Assembly: GCF_002886045.1 (NCBI RefSeq)
Contig: NZ_CP025791.1
Span: 4,541,001 to 4,605,000, forward strand
Source of the DNA: Flavivirga eckloniae
GTDB taxonomy: Bacteria > Bacteroidota > Bacteroidia > Flavobacteriales > Flavobacteriaceae
Direction: 5' to 3'
DNA length: 64,000 bases
Below, piece by piece: positions 16,515 to 26,022 of this stretch. Numbering within the stretch: position 1 is the first letter of the stretch; the number at the start of each line of letters is the position of its first letter. The notes under the pieces are model-generated. The model saw only the letters and a program-made list of their open reading frames with translations. It searched no databases and was not told the DNA's origin. The position numbers and the translations under genes are program-made.

Positions 16515-17498
16515 ATGAAAAAACTTTTAAAAGGAATTAAAAGCTCTCTCCTGGTGAGAGGGCTATTGTTCTCTACGTTTCTATTGTTCACGATGTGTAT
16601 AACTATTGTGGATATTACACAACCAACATCGGCGACAGTTGGTGAGGAAATCGATATAACGGTCGATTTAAAATTAAATCCTATCGCCGACGATACTCAT
16701 TATTTGATGTTTGGGTTTCTAGCACCAAAATCCTGGGATGTTGAAGGAACTGCAGTAGTTACTTATATATCTAGTGTTGGAAATGGTACTATGAGTTTAG
16801 CACCAGCAGATGAAAAAGCCCCATTAGCCGATACCAATCCTGGACCTAATAATTGGGTAAATGAAATGACCGAAATTATTGGTATAGGAGAAAATTATGG
16901 AGAAGTTAAATGGGTTGTATACAAATCAGACGTTACCTTAAATAGTATAAATGGTGTTGAAATAACAGGTCAGGTTCAATTAAAAGTAAAAGTTGGCCCA
17001 GAAAACCTAGTTACACAATTAGGATACGTAGCTGCTAATACAGGTTATGGAATTAGAGATACAAAACATGCAGCAAAGTTTACAGATTGTATGGAAGTAA
17101 CCGGAGGTACGAATCCTAGAAAAGATTTATGCGGGGAGATTCCTAATCCGGTAACCTACCAACCAGAATCATTTTCTTTTGAAGATATCGTTAAGATCAA
17201 TTTTGATGCAGCAAAAGGGGGCGGTGCATTAGTTGGAACAGATCAGGTGTATTTATGTATTTCTGCAAAGGTAGAAGGTAATACCGTAGATATTTGTGAT
17301 AAAAGCGACGCTGTTAAGATGAATAGTTTAGGAGGTAATTTATGGGATATTACCATTTGGCCTAGAGGGCTTTTTAATGTGCCTAAAGGTTCTAGTATTT
17401 CTGAGATTAGCTACTCCTTTAAAAATGAAGCAGGAAACATCGTTGTTCAGGATCCAAATACAACCGAAGACTTTATACTGGAAGAAAACTGTAATTAA
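16515..17498 (+). CDS. DUF4961 surface lipoprotein with extra C-terminal domain
   Basis: 327 residues. The signal sequence ends FTMCITIVD, again a weak lipobox. The DUF4961 domain (about 35-215) closely repeats that of the upstream gene: TQPTSATVGEEIDITVDLK, FGFLAPKSWDV, GPENLVTQLGYVAANTGYG. From about 220 a different beta-sandwich-like domain follows (ESFSFEDIVKINFDAAKGG, WDITIWPRGLFNVPKGSS) and there is no T9SS tail. It occupies the SusE position, 13 nt before susC, so a surface glycan-binding role is likely. Confidence 0.75.
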   Translation: MKKLLKGIKSSLLVRGLLFSTFLLFTMCITIVDITQPTSATVGEEIDITVDLKLNPIADDTHYLMFGFLAPKSWDVEGTAVVTYISSVGNGTMSLAPADEKAPLADTNPGPNNWVNEMTEIIGIGENYGEVKWVVYKSDVTLNSINGVEITGQVQLKVKVGPENLVTQLGYVAANTGYGIRDTKHAAKFTDCMEVTGGTNPRKDLCGEIPNPVTYQPESFSFEDIVKINFDAAKGGGALVGTDQVYLCISAKVEGNTVDICDKSDAVKMNSLGGNLWDITIWPRGLFNVPKGSSISEISYSFKNEAGNIVVQDPNTTEDFILEENCN

Positions 17499-17511
17499 TT
17501 AAAGAATACAT

Positions 17512-20500
17512 ATGAAATTAAAAATATTAAGCCTTTTAATACTAATATTTATCGTATTTGGAAATCTTACGGCTTATTCCCAAAGTAGAACGGTAAAAGG
17601 AATAGTAACTTCCGGATCGACTAATTTTCCACTAGCATTTGCTAACGTATCAATAAAATACACACCTTACGGGGTGTCAACAAATTTTGATGGAAGTTAC
17701 GAGATTCGTCTACAAGAATCAGAAACTACACTTATATTTAGCTATCAAGGCTTTAAAACTCAGGAGGTAGTTGTTACTAAATCTGAAATTAATATTGTGC
17801 TTCAAGAAGATATAACCAAGTTAGATGAAGTTGTACTTATTGGTTACGGAAGCTCTTCAAGAAAAGATTTAACAGGATCGATAGGATCACTTAAATCAAA
17901 GGATTTAGATGCGGTACGAGTAACATCGGTTGATGAGTTTGTACAAGGACGTGTTTCTGGGGTGGTTTTAACCCAAACATCCGGACAACCTGGTGGTGCC
18001 TCTTCAATTAGAATTAGGGGTACAAGTTCAATTCTTGCAGGAAATGAACCCTTATATGTTATCGATGGTGTTATTGTTGAAAGTAGTAATTCCATGCAAT
18101 CTTCTGGTATAGCAGATGGACCACCAATTAACGCGATGTCTAACATTAACCCGGCAGATATTAAGTCGATCGATGTTTTAAAAGATGCCTCGGCAACTGC
18201 GATTTATGGATCCAGAGGAGCGAGTGGTGTTATTATAATTAAAACAAAAAGAGGGCATAATGGAGAAGTAAAAGTAGACTTCGATTCGTATTTAGGTGTA
18301 CAAACGGTTAATAAAAAACTTAAGCTTTTAAACGGAGCACAATTTGCACATTATATAAACGAAGCAAACTATAATGCAGGCATGCCAAGACTGTATACAG
18401 ACCCTACAGCATTTGGTGAAGGAACAGATTGGCAAGACGAATTATTTAGAGAAGCTATTATTCAAAATTACAATTTCTCTGCAAGAGGCGGTAACGAGAA
18501 TGTAAAATATGCTCTTAGTGGTTCTTACTTGGGGCAGGAAGGTGTTGTACAAGGAACAGATTTTAATCGTATGAGTTTTAGAGCTAATCTAGATTTTAAA
18601 CTAAGCGAAAATGTAAGTCTTGAAAATACAGCTAATATTAGTAGAATAAATTTCAATACAGTAAATACAGAGGGAAGCACAGGTTTAGGTAGAGGAAGTT
18701 TTGTTTCTAGAACATACGATTTTAGCCCGTTACTTCCTGTAGTTACAGAAAATGGAGATTACACAAAAGCTAATTATATGGTTGATAATAACGGATCGTT
18801 TGTTAATACGATTGAAAACTCAAACTTTGTAGGCGGTACTGCCTTAGTGAATCCGTTGGCCGAAATCGCTTTAAACGAAAGTAAAGGAAAGAATACGCGA
18901 TTAATGAATAACTTAGTGCTTAAATGGGAACTAAGAAAGAATCTGCATTTTAAATCTTCTCTAGGTGTAGACTTATTGTTTAACGACGAGAGTGTGTTTA
19001 GAACTGTTCAACTTGATTTTTCTCCATCTAGACAAGCCAATGCTTTAAGAGCTAAGCAGCTAAGTTCTAACTGGGTTAATGAATCAACACTAAGATATAC
19101 AAACACATTTAACAACAAACACAATTTAAACAGTTTTGTTGGTTTCTCTGCGCAGCAATTCGAAGTAGATAATTTGAGCGGGATTGCGTTAGGCTTTCCA
19201 GTAGAGAATTTCGGAACCGACAATATTGGTTTGGGAGAACAGCCAACTATAGGTTCTGGATTAACAAAATCTGCATTACTATCCTATTTTGGTCGTGCTA
19301 GCTATACTTACGCTGGTAAATATATCATTACGTTAACAGGAAGATACGATGGTTTTTCCGGGTTTGGAGAAAATAACAAATATGAATTTTTCCCTTCGGC
19401 AGCTTTAGCGTGGAATATCTCTGATGAAGGATTTATGGAAGACTCAAGTGTATTTTCACATCTTAAATTAAGATTGGGTTATGGAGAAGTTGGTAACTCA
19501 GCGTTAGGAGCATACTCGTCATTATCAAGATATAGAAAATCCATTCATTATTTTGGAGGTGAGCCAGCACCAGGGTTTATCCCTTCTTCTGCAGCTAATG
19601 CAGATCTTAAGTGGGAAGTGTCTCAGCAATATAATGCTGGTTTAGATATGAGTTTCTTCGATAGTAAATTAGGTATAACGATAGATGTGTATAATAAAAA
19701 GACGGAAGATTTATTATTGAATTTACCAACCCCTTTACAAACAGGTTATAGTATTGCAACCATAAATGCCGGTAATGTAGAAAACAGAGGTATTGAAGCA
19801 TCATTAGATGGTAAAATATTTACAGGAGAACAGTTCGAATGGTCGGCAAATGTAGCCGTATCATACAACGAAAATGAGATTACAAACCTGGCTGGGTTAG
19901 ATCAAATTTCAACAGGAGCAGGCGTTAACGTTATAGATGGTTGGCAGCGTTTAGTTGAAGGTGGTGAAATTGGAGCTTTCTTCGGATATGTATCTGACGG
20001 GATAGCACAATTAGATGATAATATTAGTAGCATTCCTCATTTCCTTACAGAAACCTTAGTGCCGGGAGAGCGCAAGTACAAGGACTTAAATGGTGATGGC
20101 GTAATCAATGCAGACGACAGAACTTTTATAGGGAATCCAAATCCGGAATATAGTTTTGGAATCAGTAATACGTTTAGATATAAAGCATTCGATTTGAATT
20201 TATTTATACAAGGCGTATATGGTAATGAGATTGTTAACTTTAATAGATACAATATAGAAGCTCTAGACGGGCGTTCGAATGTTACTTTAGAAGCGTTTAG
20301 TAATAGATGGACACCAAATAATCCTTCCAATACATTTACAAGAGCAGCTACCGGACAGCGTGTTGCCAGATTTTCAGATCACTTTGTTGAGGATGGATCT
20401 TACTTAAGATTAAAATCTATTACGTTGGGCTATTCTGTACCAGCATCGTATATGACCAAAACTGGAATTAACAGAATGCGATTTTATGTTACAGGTAAAA

Positions 20501-20643
20501 ACCTGTTTACTTTAAGTGATTACAGTGGTGTAGATCCAGAAGTAAGTGTAGGAGGGCAAGATAATAACCTAAGTGCCGGTGGCGATTTTGGTAGCTACCC
20601 ATCTACACAAACGTTACTGTTTGGATTAAACTTTAACTTTTAA
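17512..20643 (+). CDS. susC: SusC/RagA-family TonB-linked outer-membrane transporter
   Basis: 1043 residues. Signal peptide to about residue 24, then a carboxypeptidase-regulatory-like domain (VKGIVTSGSTNFPLAFANVS), the SusC signature LDEVVLIGYGSSSRKDLTG serving as TonB box region, the plug (RIRGTSSILAGNEPLYVIDG, ASATAIYGSRGASGVIIIKT), and a long barrel ending LLFGLNFNF. It imports oligosaccharides in an energy-dependent way with the SusD partner, encoded 17 nt downstream. Given the neighbouring GH92 and mannose kinase-isomerase, manno-oligosaccharides are a plausible substrate. Confidence 0.95.
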   Translation: MKLKILSLLILIFIVFGNLTAYSQSRTVKGIVTSGSTNFPLAFANVSIKYTPYGVSTNFDGSYEIRLQESETTLIFSYQGFKTQEVVVTKSEINIVLQEDITKLDEVVLIGYGSSSRKDLTGSIGSLKSKDLDAVRVTSVDEFVQGRVSGVVLTQTSGQPGGASSIRIRGTSSILAGNEPLYVIDGVIVESSNSMQSSGIADGPPINAMSNINPADIKSIDVLKDASATAIYGSRGASGVIIIKTKRGHNGEVKVDFDSYLGVQTVNKKLKLLNGAQFAHYINEANYNAGMPRLYTDPTAFGEGTDWQDELFREAIIQNYNFSARGGNENVKYALSGSYLGQEGVVQGTDFNRMSFRANLDFKLSENVSLENTANISRINFNTVNTEGSTGLGRGSFVSRTYDFSPLLPVVTENGDYTKANYMVDNNGSFVNTIENSNFVGGTALVNPLAEIALNESKGKNTRLMNNLVLKWELRKNLHFKSSLGVDLLFNDESVFRTVQLDFSPSRQANALRAKQLSSNWVNESTLRYTNTFNNKHNLNSFVGFSAQQFEVDNLSGIALGFPVENFGTDNIGLGEQPTIGSGLTKSALLSYFGRASYTYAGKYIITLTGRYDGFSGFGENNKYEFFPSAALAWNISDEGFMEDSSVFSHLKLRLGYGEVGNSALGAYSSLSRYRKSIHYFGGEPAPGFIPSSAANADLKWEVSQQYNAGLDMSFFDSKLGITIDVYNKKTEDLLLNLPTPLQTGYSIATINAGNVENRGIEASLDGKIFTGEQFEWSANVAVSYNENEITNLAGLDQISTGAGVNVIDGWQRLVEGGEIGAFFGYVSDGIAQLDDNISSIPHFLTETLVPGERKYKDLNGDGVINADDRTFIGNPNPEYSFGISNTFRYKAFDLNLFIQGVYGNEIVNFNRYNIEALDGRSNVTLEAFSNRWTPNNPSNTFTRAATGQRVARFSDHFVEDGSYLRLKSITLGYSVPASYMTKTGINRMRFYVTGKNLFTLSDYSGVDPEVSVGGQDNNLSAGGDFGSYPSTQTLLFGLNFNF

Positions 20644-20660
20644 TGCTAAATTAATTTAAA

Positions 20661-22163
20661 ATGAAATTATATAACAAATATATACTGTTTTTAGCGCCAC
20701 TCATGCTTTTAGCATTTTGGAGTTGTGAGGACTTTTTAGAAGAAGATCCAAATTTTATTACAGAAGGCACATTTTATAAAACAGAAACAGATGCCAGGTT
20801 AGCAGTAAATGGAATTTATGAAACCTTAGGAGGAGGTGCTTTTAATAGAAATTGGGAAGGTGTGTACTTTAATAATTATTGGACCGCAGTAGCGTTAATG
20901 TCCGATGAAGGTATACCCGGACCACTTAGCTATGATGCGAATTATATGCAGTTGGCAAATTATTCCCTAGGACCAACAAATGCTGTGGTAGCCAATATAT
21001 GGAGCGATTTTTACACATCAATAAATGCAGCTAATTTGGCCATAGACAATATTCCTAATATTGATATGGATACCAATTTAAAAAGCAGATTGATAGGGGA
21101 AGCACGTTTTTTAAGAGGGCTGTTTTATTTTGAACTGGTTAGAATGTATAACCATGTACCATTGCAGTTACATGCTACTACTAGCTTTAATGCAGAATCT
21201 TATTTAGCCAGAACACCATCGGATAAGGTTTATGAGCAAATTATAGAGGATCTTACTTTTGCCGAAAACAATTTACCCGAAGAATTTACAGGAAAAGATA
21301 AAGGGAGACCAACACTATGGTCTGCAAAAGCATATTTGGCTAAGGTAGCCCTAACACTTGGAAATTGGCAAACAGCGGCCAATAAAACAGAAGAGGTAAT
21401 GGCTGGACCTTTTGGACTATGGGCAGATTATAAAGAAGCTTTTCTAATAGCTAATAATAATGGTAAGGAGTCTGTATTCTCTATTAATTTCGATAAGGGT
21501 ACATCTCTGGAATTAATTTGGGAAGGGTCGCACTTAAACTTTAGAACCATGGCGCAAGAGTATAGAGCCATTCCTGGTGCCGGAGGAGCAGATTTAGAAG
21601 TACCAACAACTAGGGTTTATGAAGTATTTGATGATTTGGACAGAAGAAAGAGTGTCACTTTTGTAACCGAAGATGTTATTAACGGCGAGAACGTTGTGTT
21701 AAGTGGACCACATATTCATAAGTATTGGGACAGAGATGCAGAACCTTCGGGAACTCCAAATACAATTAACGATTTACAGTTAATACGTTATTCAGATATT
21801 TTATTAATGCATGCAGAAGCATTAAATGAAATAAATACTGGACCAACTGCAGCTGCATTAAACTCTATTAATCAGGTAAGAGAACGTGCCAGAAATAATG
21901 CTGGTACCATTGAAAATACGTTGCCAGATCTTGAAATGACGTTGTCTTATAACCAATTTAAAGAAGCTATTTTGTTAGAGCGTTTTAAAGAGTTTGTTTG
22001 GGAAGGACATCGTTGGTTCGATTTAAAACGATTTAATATGTTTACCGAAAAAGTTAACGAGGCCAAACCGGGTTCTGCTGTAAGATCTGATAATGTATAT
22101 TTTCCAATTCCACAGCGAGAAAGGGACACCAATACCAAGTTAACTCAAAATGACGGCTATTAA
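20661..22163 (+). CDS. susD: SusD/RagB-family nutrient-binding lipoprotein
   Basis: 500 residues with lipoprotein signal ending LLAFWSCEDFLEEDPN. SusD features include the TPR-like helices ANLAIDNIPN and LIGEARFLRGLFYFELVRMY, the RYSDILLMHAEALNEI region, INQVRERARNN, and the C-terminal LLERFKEFVWEGHRWFDLKR. It forms the lid of the SusC transporter. It is the last gene before the 15-bp hairpin terminator at 22222. Confidence 0.95.
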   Translation: MKLYNKYILFLAPLMLLAFWSCEDFLEEDPNFITEGTFYKTETDARLAVNGIYETLGGGAFNRNWEGVYFNNYWTAVALMSDEGIPGPLSYDANYMQLANYSLGPTNAVVANIWSDFYTSINAANLAIDNIPNIDMDTNLKSRLIGEARFLRGLFYFELVRMYNHVPLQLHATTSFNAESYLARTPSDKVYEQIIEDLTFAENNLPEEFTGKDKGRPTLWSAKAYLAKVALTLGNWQTAANKTEEVMAGPFGLWADYKEAFLIANNNGKESVFSINFDKGTSLELIWEGSHLNFRTMAQEYRAIPGAGGADLEVPTTRVYEVFDDLDRRKSVTFVTEDVINGENVVLSGPHIHKYWDRDAEPSGTPNTINDLQLIRYSDILLMHAEALNEINTGPTAAALNSINQVRERARNNAGTIENTLPDLEMTLSYNQFKEAILLERFKEFVWEGHRWFDLKRFNMFTEKVNEAKPGSAVRSDNVYFPIPQRERDTNTKLTQNDGY

Positions 22164-22481
22164 TAATATTAAAAGTGGATTAATTAATAATTACTGAAGT
22201 AAGTTGCGTTTAAATCTGGAAAGTGTACTGAATGTTTTTATAACATTCAGTACGCTTCTATTTAATAATGTAGCTAATCACCATAATTGTTTTAATATGT
22301 TAAACTGCATTTATTTCAGTTTTGAAAACGCTCTCATCCTTTTTTAGGATATAAAAATTAAAACATTTAAATAATAGTGAAATAATATAGAAATCTCCAA
22401 TAATAATTGTGACAAAAACTAATTAAGTGGTGTCTAAATTTAAAACTAACCGAAAACAATAATCATTAGAATAAACGATAG
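22164..22481. other. Intergenic stretch before kinase-isomerase gene
   Basis: Besides the terminator at 22222, this AT-rich stretch shows no TAnnTTTG element and no TATGT-N4-ACATA palindrome. The promoter of the 22482 gene could not be placed. Confidence 0.4.
22222..22262 (+). terminator. Strong terminator after susD
   Basis: 15-bp stem with one wobble, arms 22222-22236 and 22242-22256, 5-nt loop TTTAT, then TCTATT. It separates the SusCD operon from the kinase-isomerase gene. Confidence 0.75.
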
Positions 22482-25169
22482 ATGAGCAGGAATTTTGCAT
22501 TAGGAGTTGATATAGGGGGAAGTCATTTAGCAATGGCCATGGTAGATATTAGTAAAAAAAGTATCGTACAACAAACCAAACTTCTTGTCGATATAGATAG
22601 TAAGCAAAAAGCGTTACCCATACTTACCATAATAGTTGATACTATAAAAGCATCTATACAAAATTTTGGACACTCTATTTGTGGCATAGGAATTTCTATT
22701 CCTGGACCGTTAGACTACGAAAATGGGATTTCGAAAATTTTTAATTGCAACAAGTATGATAAACTACTAGGAGTAGATATTAAATCGTATTTGTACCAAC
22801 ATTTAAGCGATTATATTGACTCGCCTTCGAACATTGTGTTTGAAAACGATGCCAATTGTTTTTTACTAGGAGAAACCTGGCGTAGGGCATTAACAAACAA
22901 TAACGTAGTTGGTATAACCCTAGGAACAGGCATAGGTTCCGGTTTTATGGCAGAAGGTACCTTAGTTACCAAAACCGATAATGTACCACCAAACGGAGAA
23001 GTGTATTGCTTACCCTTTAAAGGGAAAAGAGCAGAAGACTGGCTGGGGACCAATTGGTTTTTAGATACTTATAAAAAAGAATTTTTAAAAGAAGCCGAAA
23101 GCGTAAAGCGTATTGCGACACATGCTGAAATTTCGGAAAAATCCAAAGATATTTTCAACACTTTTGGGATACATCTGGGAACATTCTTATCACCATTACT
23201 AACCAATTTTAAGGCAGATCATTTAATTATTGGCGGGAATATAGCGAGAAGCTACAAATTATTTAAACCTTCCTTTGAGGCATGTTTTAGTAATGGTATG
23301 CCAGAAGTTTCAATTTCTAGCGACACAGAAGAGTCGGCTATTTTAGGTGCCGTACAACAGCTTATTACTAAATCTACAGAAGCACGTAAAAAAAGAAGAC
23401 ACAGTAGTCAATTCCTAATGCCAATAAAGACAGAGGAAGACGATATAAAAGCAGGTTATGACGTTTTTCCATCTTTCGAAATCGACAAAGGAACCATACA
23501 ACAAGGGTTTAAAAGTTTGGCAAAAGAGCTTGTTAATCATAAATCGGTAGCAATCGATGGGTATTTAGGCGTTTATTGGGATGATTTTATGTACCAACTA
23601 ACCCAAGAATTAAAACAATTGGGGGTAGAAAGTATTTCTTTTTCAACTCAAGGAGCTTTTAAGAATAGTGAAGAGATAGATGACATGATAGCACCCTTTT
23701 TAGGAGGTGACGATCCCGTTTTTGGTAAATTGTTTACAGAAGGTTTAATGGATTTTTTTGATAAAGAAAAGTTTGATAGCCTTGATAAAGAAACAGAGGT
23801 TTTAAGCATTTTGTATGGTCCGGGAGCAGCACTGTTTAAAGATTACGACAAGCTTGTATATTTAGATGTACCCAAAAACGAAATACAATACAGGTCGCGT
23901 TCTGGAAGTCTATCAAATTTAGGGGCAGCCAAAGTAAGCCCCCCAAAAGAACAATATAAACGTATGTTTTTTATTGACTGGGTTGTGCTAAACAAACATA
24001 AATCCCAAATACTTAACAGTATTGACTACATGATAGATGCGCAACACTTTGGTGATATTTCATGGACCACTGGAGATACATTGCGCTGTGGGCTAGATGA
24101 TATGTCTAAATCTGCATTTCGAGCCCGACCATGGTTTGAGGCTGGTGTATGGGGCGGTCATTGGATGGAAGAACACATTGATGGTCTTTCGGAAGGTTCG
24201 GTAAACTATGCCTGGTCTTTCGAATTAATTGCTCCAGAAAACGGAATTGTTTTTTCACACAATGGGCTACGTCTCGAAGTATCTTTTGATACGCTGATGT
24301 ATCATAACAATAAAGCTGTTTTAGGTGATGCAGCAGAAACATTCGGAAATGAGTTTCCGATACGTTTTGATTATTTAGATACGTTTGAAGGCGATAATTT
24401 ATCCTTACAATGTCATCCTACACCAGATTTTATGAGAAAAAACTTTGGGGAGCGATTTACACAGGATGAAACTTATTACATTCTAGATGCTAAACCCGAA
24501 GCAGAAGTCTATTTAGGGTTTAAAGAAGGCGTTAATAAACAGGAATTTCATAATGACTTGGAAGCAAGCATTGCCTTGGAAGAACCTCTGGATGTTGATA
24601 AATACATTCAAAGACATCCAGCGAAAAAACACGACTTGTTTTTAATACCTAATGGTACAATTCATTGCTCAGGAAAAGATAATCTGGTATTGGAAATAAG
24701 TAGTACCCCATATATCTATACCTTTAAAATGTACGACTGGCTTCGACTGGATTTAGATGGTAACCCAAGACCGTTAAATATTGAACGGGGTATGGAAAAC
24801 GTTAATTTAGAATGTCAGGGAGATCGAGTAAAAGAAGAATACATTTCGAAAGAAGCCATTGTTGAATCTGGAAACAACAGTAAAACACTAAGGTTAAGTA
24901 CCCATCCTAAACATTTTTATGAGGTATTTCGTTATGAATTTCTGGATACAATAACAGTTAACAATAACAATCAATGTCACATTCTAAATTTAGTAGAAGG
25001 ATCAAAGATTAAGGTCATTACTAAAGATAGAATTATGGTTATAAGCTATGCAGAAACCTTCATTATACCAGCAAATGCAGAAACATACGCCTTGGTTAAT
25101 CTTGGAGATGCAGAAGCAAAAGTGATACAGTCTAATGTAAAACCTGAGTTTTGCAATACCAGGTTTTAG
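22482..25169 (+). CDS. ROK-family sugar kinase fused to class I mannose-6-phosphate isomerase
   Basis: 895 residues, three parts. (1) ROK kinase, about 5-297: DIGGSH (10-15), ENDAN (121-125), GITLGTGIGSG (144-154). The usual CxCGxxGC zinc motif is absent; the region reads NGEVYCLPFKGKRAEDW. (2) A middle region, about 325-510, like a P-loop kinase fold without its loop (IDGYLGVYWDDF at 359-370). (3) Class I phosphomannose isomerase cupin, about 540-895: metal motif QCHP (643-646), DE at 662-663, IPNGTIHCSG (722-731), YDWLRLDLDGNPRPLNIE. One polypeptide could convert mannose to mannose-6-phosphate and then fructose-6-phosphate. No signal peptide, so cytoplasmic. Mannose as substrate is inferred from the isomerase half and the nearby GH92. 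Confidence 0.88.
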   Translation: MSRNFALGVDIGGSHLAMAMVDISKKSIVQQTKLLVDIDSKQKALPILTIIVDTIKASIQNFGHSICGIGISIPGPLDYENGISKIFNCNKYDKLLGVDIKSYLYQHLSDYIDSPSNIVFENDANCFLLGETWRRALTNNNVVGITLGTGIGSGFMAEGTLVTKTDNVPPNGEVYCLPFKGKRAEDWLGTNWFLDTYKKEFLKEAESVKRIATHAEISEKSKDIFNTFGIHLGTFLSPLLTNFKADHLIIGGNIARSYKLFKPSFEACFSNGMPEVSISSDTEESAILGAVQQLITKSTEARKKRRHSSQFLMPIKTEEDDIKAGYDVFPSFEIDKGTIQQGFKSLAKELVNHKSVAIDGYLGVYWDDFMYQLTQELKQLGVESISFSTQGAFKNSEEIDDMIAPFLGGDDPVFGKLFTEGLMDFFDKEKFDSLDKETEVLSILYGPGAALFKDYDKLVYLDVPKNEIQYRSRSGSLSNLGAAKVSPPKEQYKRMFFIDWVVLNKHKSQILNSIDYMIDAQHFGDISWTTGDTLRCGLDDMSKSAFRARPWFEAGVWGGHWMEEHIDGLSEGSVNYAWSFELIAPENGIVFSHNGLRLEVSFDTLMYHNNKAVLGDAAETFGNEFPIRFDYLDTFEGDNLSLQCHPTPDFMRKNFGERFTQDETYYILDAKPEAEVYLGFKEGVNKQEFHNDLEASIALEEPLDVDKYIQRHPAKKHDLFLIPNGTIHCSGKDNLVLEISSTPYIYTFKMYDWLRLDLDGNPRPLNIERGMENVNLECQGDRVKEEYISKEAIVESGNNSKTLRLSTHPKHFYEVFRYEFLDTITVNNNNQCHILNLVEGSKIKVITKDRIMVISYAETFIIPANAETYALVNLGDAEAKVIQSNVKPEFCNTRF

Positions 25170-25283
25170 TACTCAGCTTTACTCCAGAACCATAGCCACT
25201 CTTTTTCATTGAATAAAACCCAGAGCAGTTTACAAACATTTTGAAAAGCATAAATTTTCACTCTAGTTATATACTTAATTTAT

Positions 25284-25366
25284 TAGTGAAACTCTATTTT
25301 GAAAAGTTGCGAAGCAAAGCATTCAAAATAGTAAGAAGAACTAATCCCGCTTTTTCAGCGGGATCT
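25284..25366 (+). repeat. Two-hairpin extragenic repeat, copy 2
   Basis: Same layout as 9521-9602: TAGTGAAACTC, stem CTATTTTGAA/TTCAAAATAG (10 bp, perfect) with inner TTGC/GCAA, then CTAATCC and the stem ATCCCGCT/AGCGGGAT (8 bp, perfect). Confidence 0.6.
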
Positions 25367-25446
25367 TAGGTCTAATACCTCGAAGCTTATAAATAATATT
25401 TTCAATTGAATGCCTCGTGCGCTTGCCTCGGGGATCATTTACTTTG

Positions 25447-25486
25447 AAAAAAGCGAGTTTTGAATTTCAATATCTCGCTTTTTTAA
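25447..25486. terminator. Bidirectional terminator-like hairpin
   Basis: Perfect 11-bp stem AAAAAAGCGAG/CTCGCTTTTTT (25447-25457 and 25474-25484) with A-run and T-run on either side, about 280 nt after the kinase-isomerase stop. Confidence 0.75.
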
Positions 25487-25624
25487 TAGACAATATTAAA
25501 GTGTATTTAGAACATGTTTATGAATTTTTAGATGAGCTATATTACTAGCAATATGAAACGCTCTAAAAACAAAGTTTACAGGCTTTATATGTGAAATATA
25601 AATAGTCAAATAAGAATTCATAAA

Positions 25625-25685
25625 CATGTATATACATATACACAAAAATAGTTATCTTTGATTCGAACATAGGGTTTTTCGAATC
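25625..25685 (+). promoter_or_regulatory. Orphan promoter with GntR-like palindrome and initial hairpin
   Basis: CATGTATATACATA (25625-25638) differs from TATGT-N4-ACATA by one base. It is followed 14 bp later by the -7 element TATCTTTG (25653-25660), and then by an 8-bp perfect hairpin GATTCGAA/TTCGAATC (25660-25667 and 25678-25685) at the expected transcript start. No credible gene begins until 26023. Confidence 0.5.
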
Positions 25686-26022
25686 TATTCGGAATATCTT
25701 ATCGTCAATTATTTTTTTAGAATACACCTATTTATGGAGTTTTTAATTATCAGTCTTTTAGCCCTTGGCTGTTAGTAAATTTTTTGCGTATACAAATATT
25801 ACTACATATAAAATTACAGCCCCGAAAAATGATTTACCCAAATCGTTAAGTAACCAGCTATTAGGCTTTTAGTACTATTTCAGAACCTACAATAATCAAA
25901 CAAAGTAGTTTATTCATTGTTGGCTCTGGTAGGTCTTCATTCACTAGAGAATACATTAGTGTATTTTAAATAACAACAATAAAGTAGTTAGTAATTATAT
26001 AATGAAATAAACATTAAACAAT

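Larger units (their letters stand above)
25170..26022. other. Long gene-free stretch, possible decayed gene or leader RNA
   Basis: Holds the repeat at 25284, the terminator at 25447 and the promoter/palindrome at 25625. From 25690 to 26022 there are only short broken frames, for example a 13-residue lipoprotein-like start MEFLIISLLALGC at 25734-25775 that ends in a stop, and an 18-residue open stretch near 25810. This looks like a decayed gene or an untranslated leader. Confidence 0.4.

Noticed and set aside
25734-25775. 13-residue lipoprotein-like start MEFLIISLLALGC
   Set aside because: It ends in a stop right after the lipobox cysteine and no frame continues it, so it is at best a remnant; mentioned only in the spacer note.
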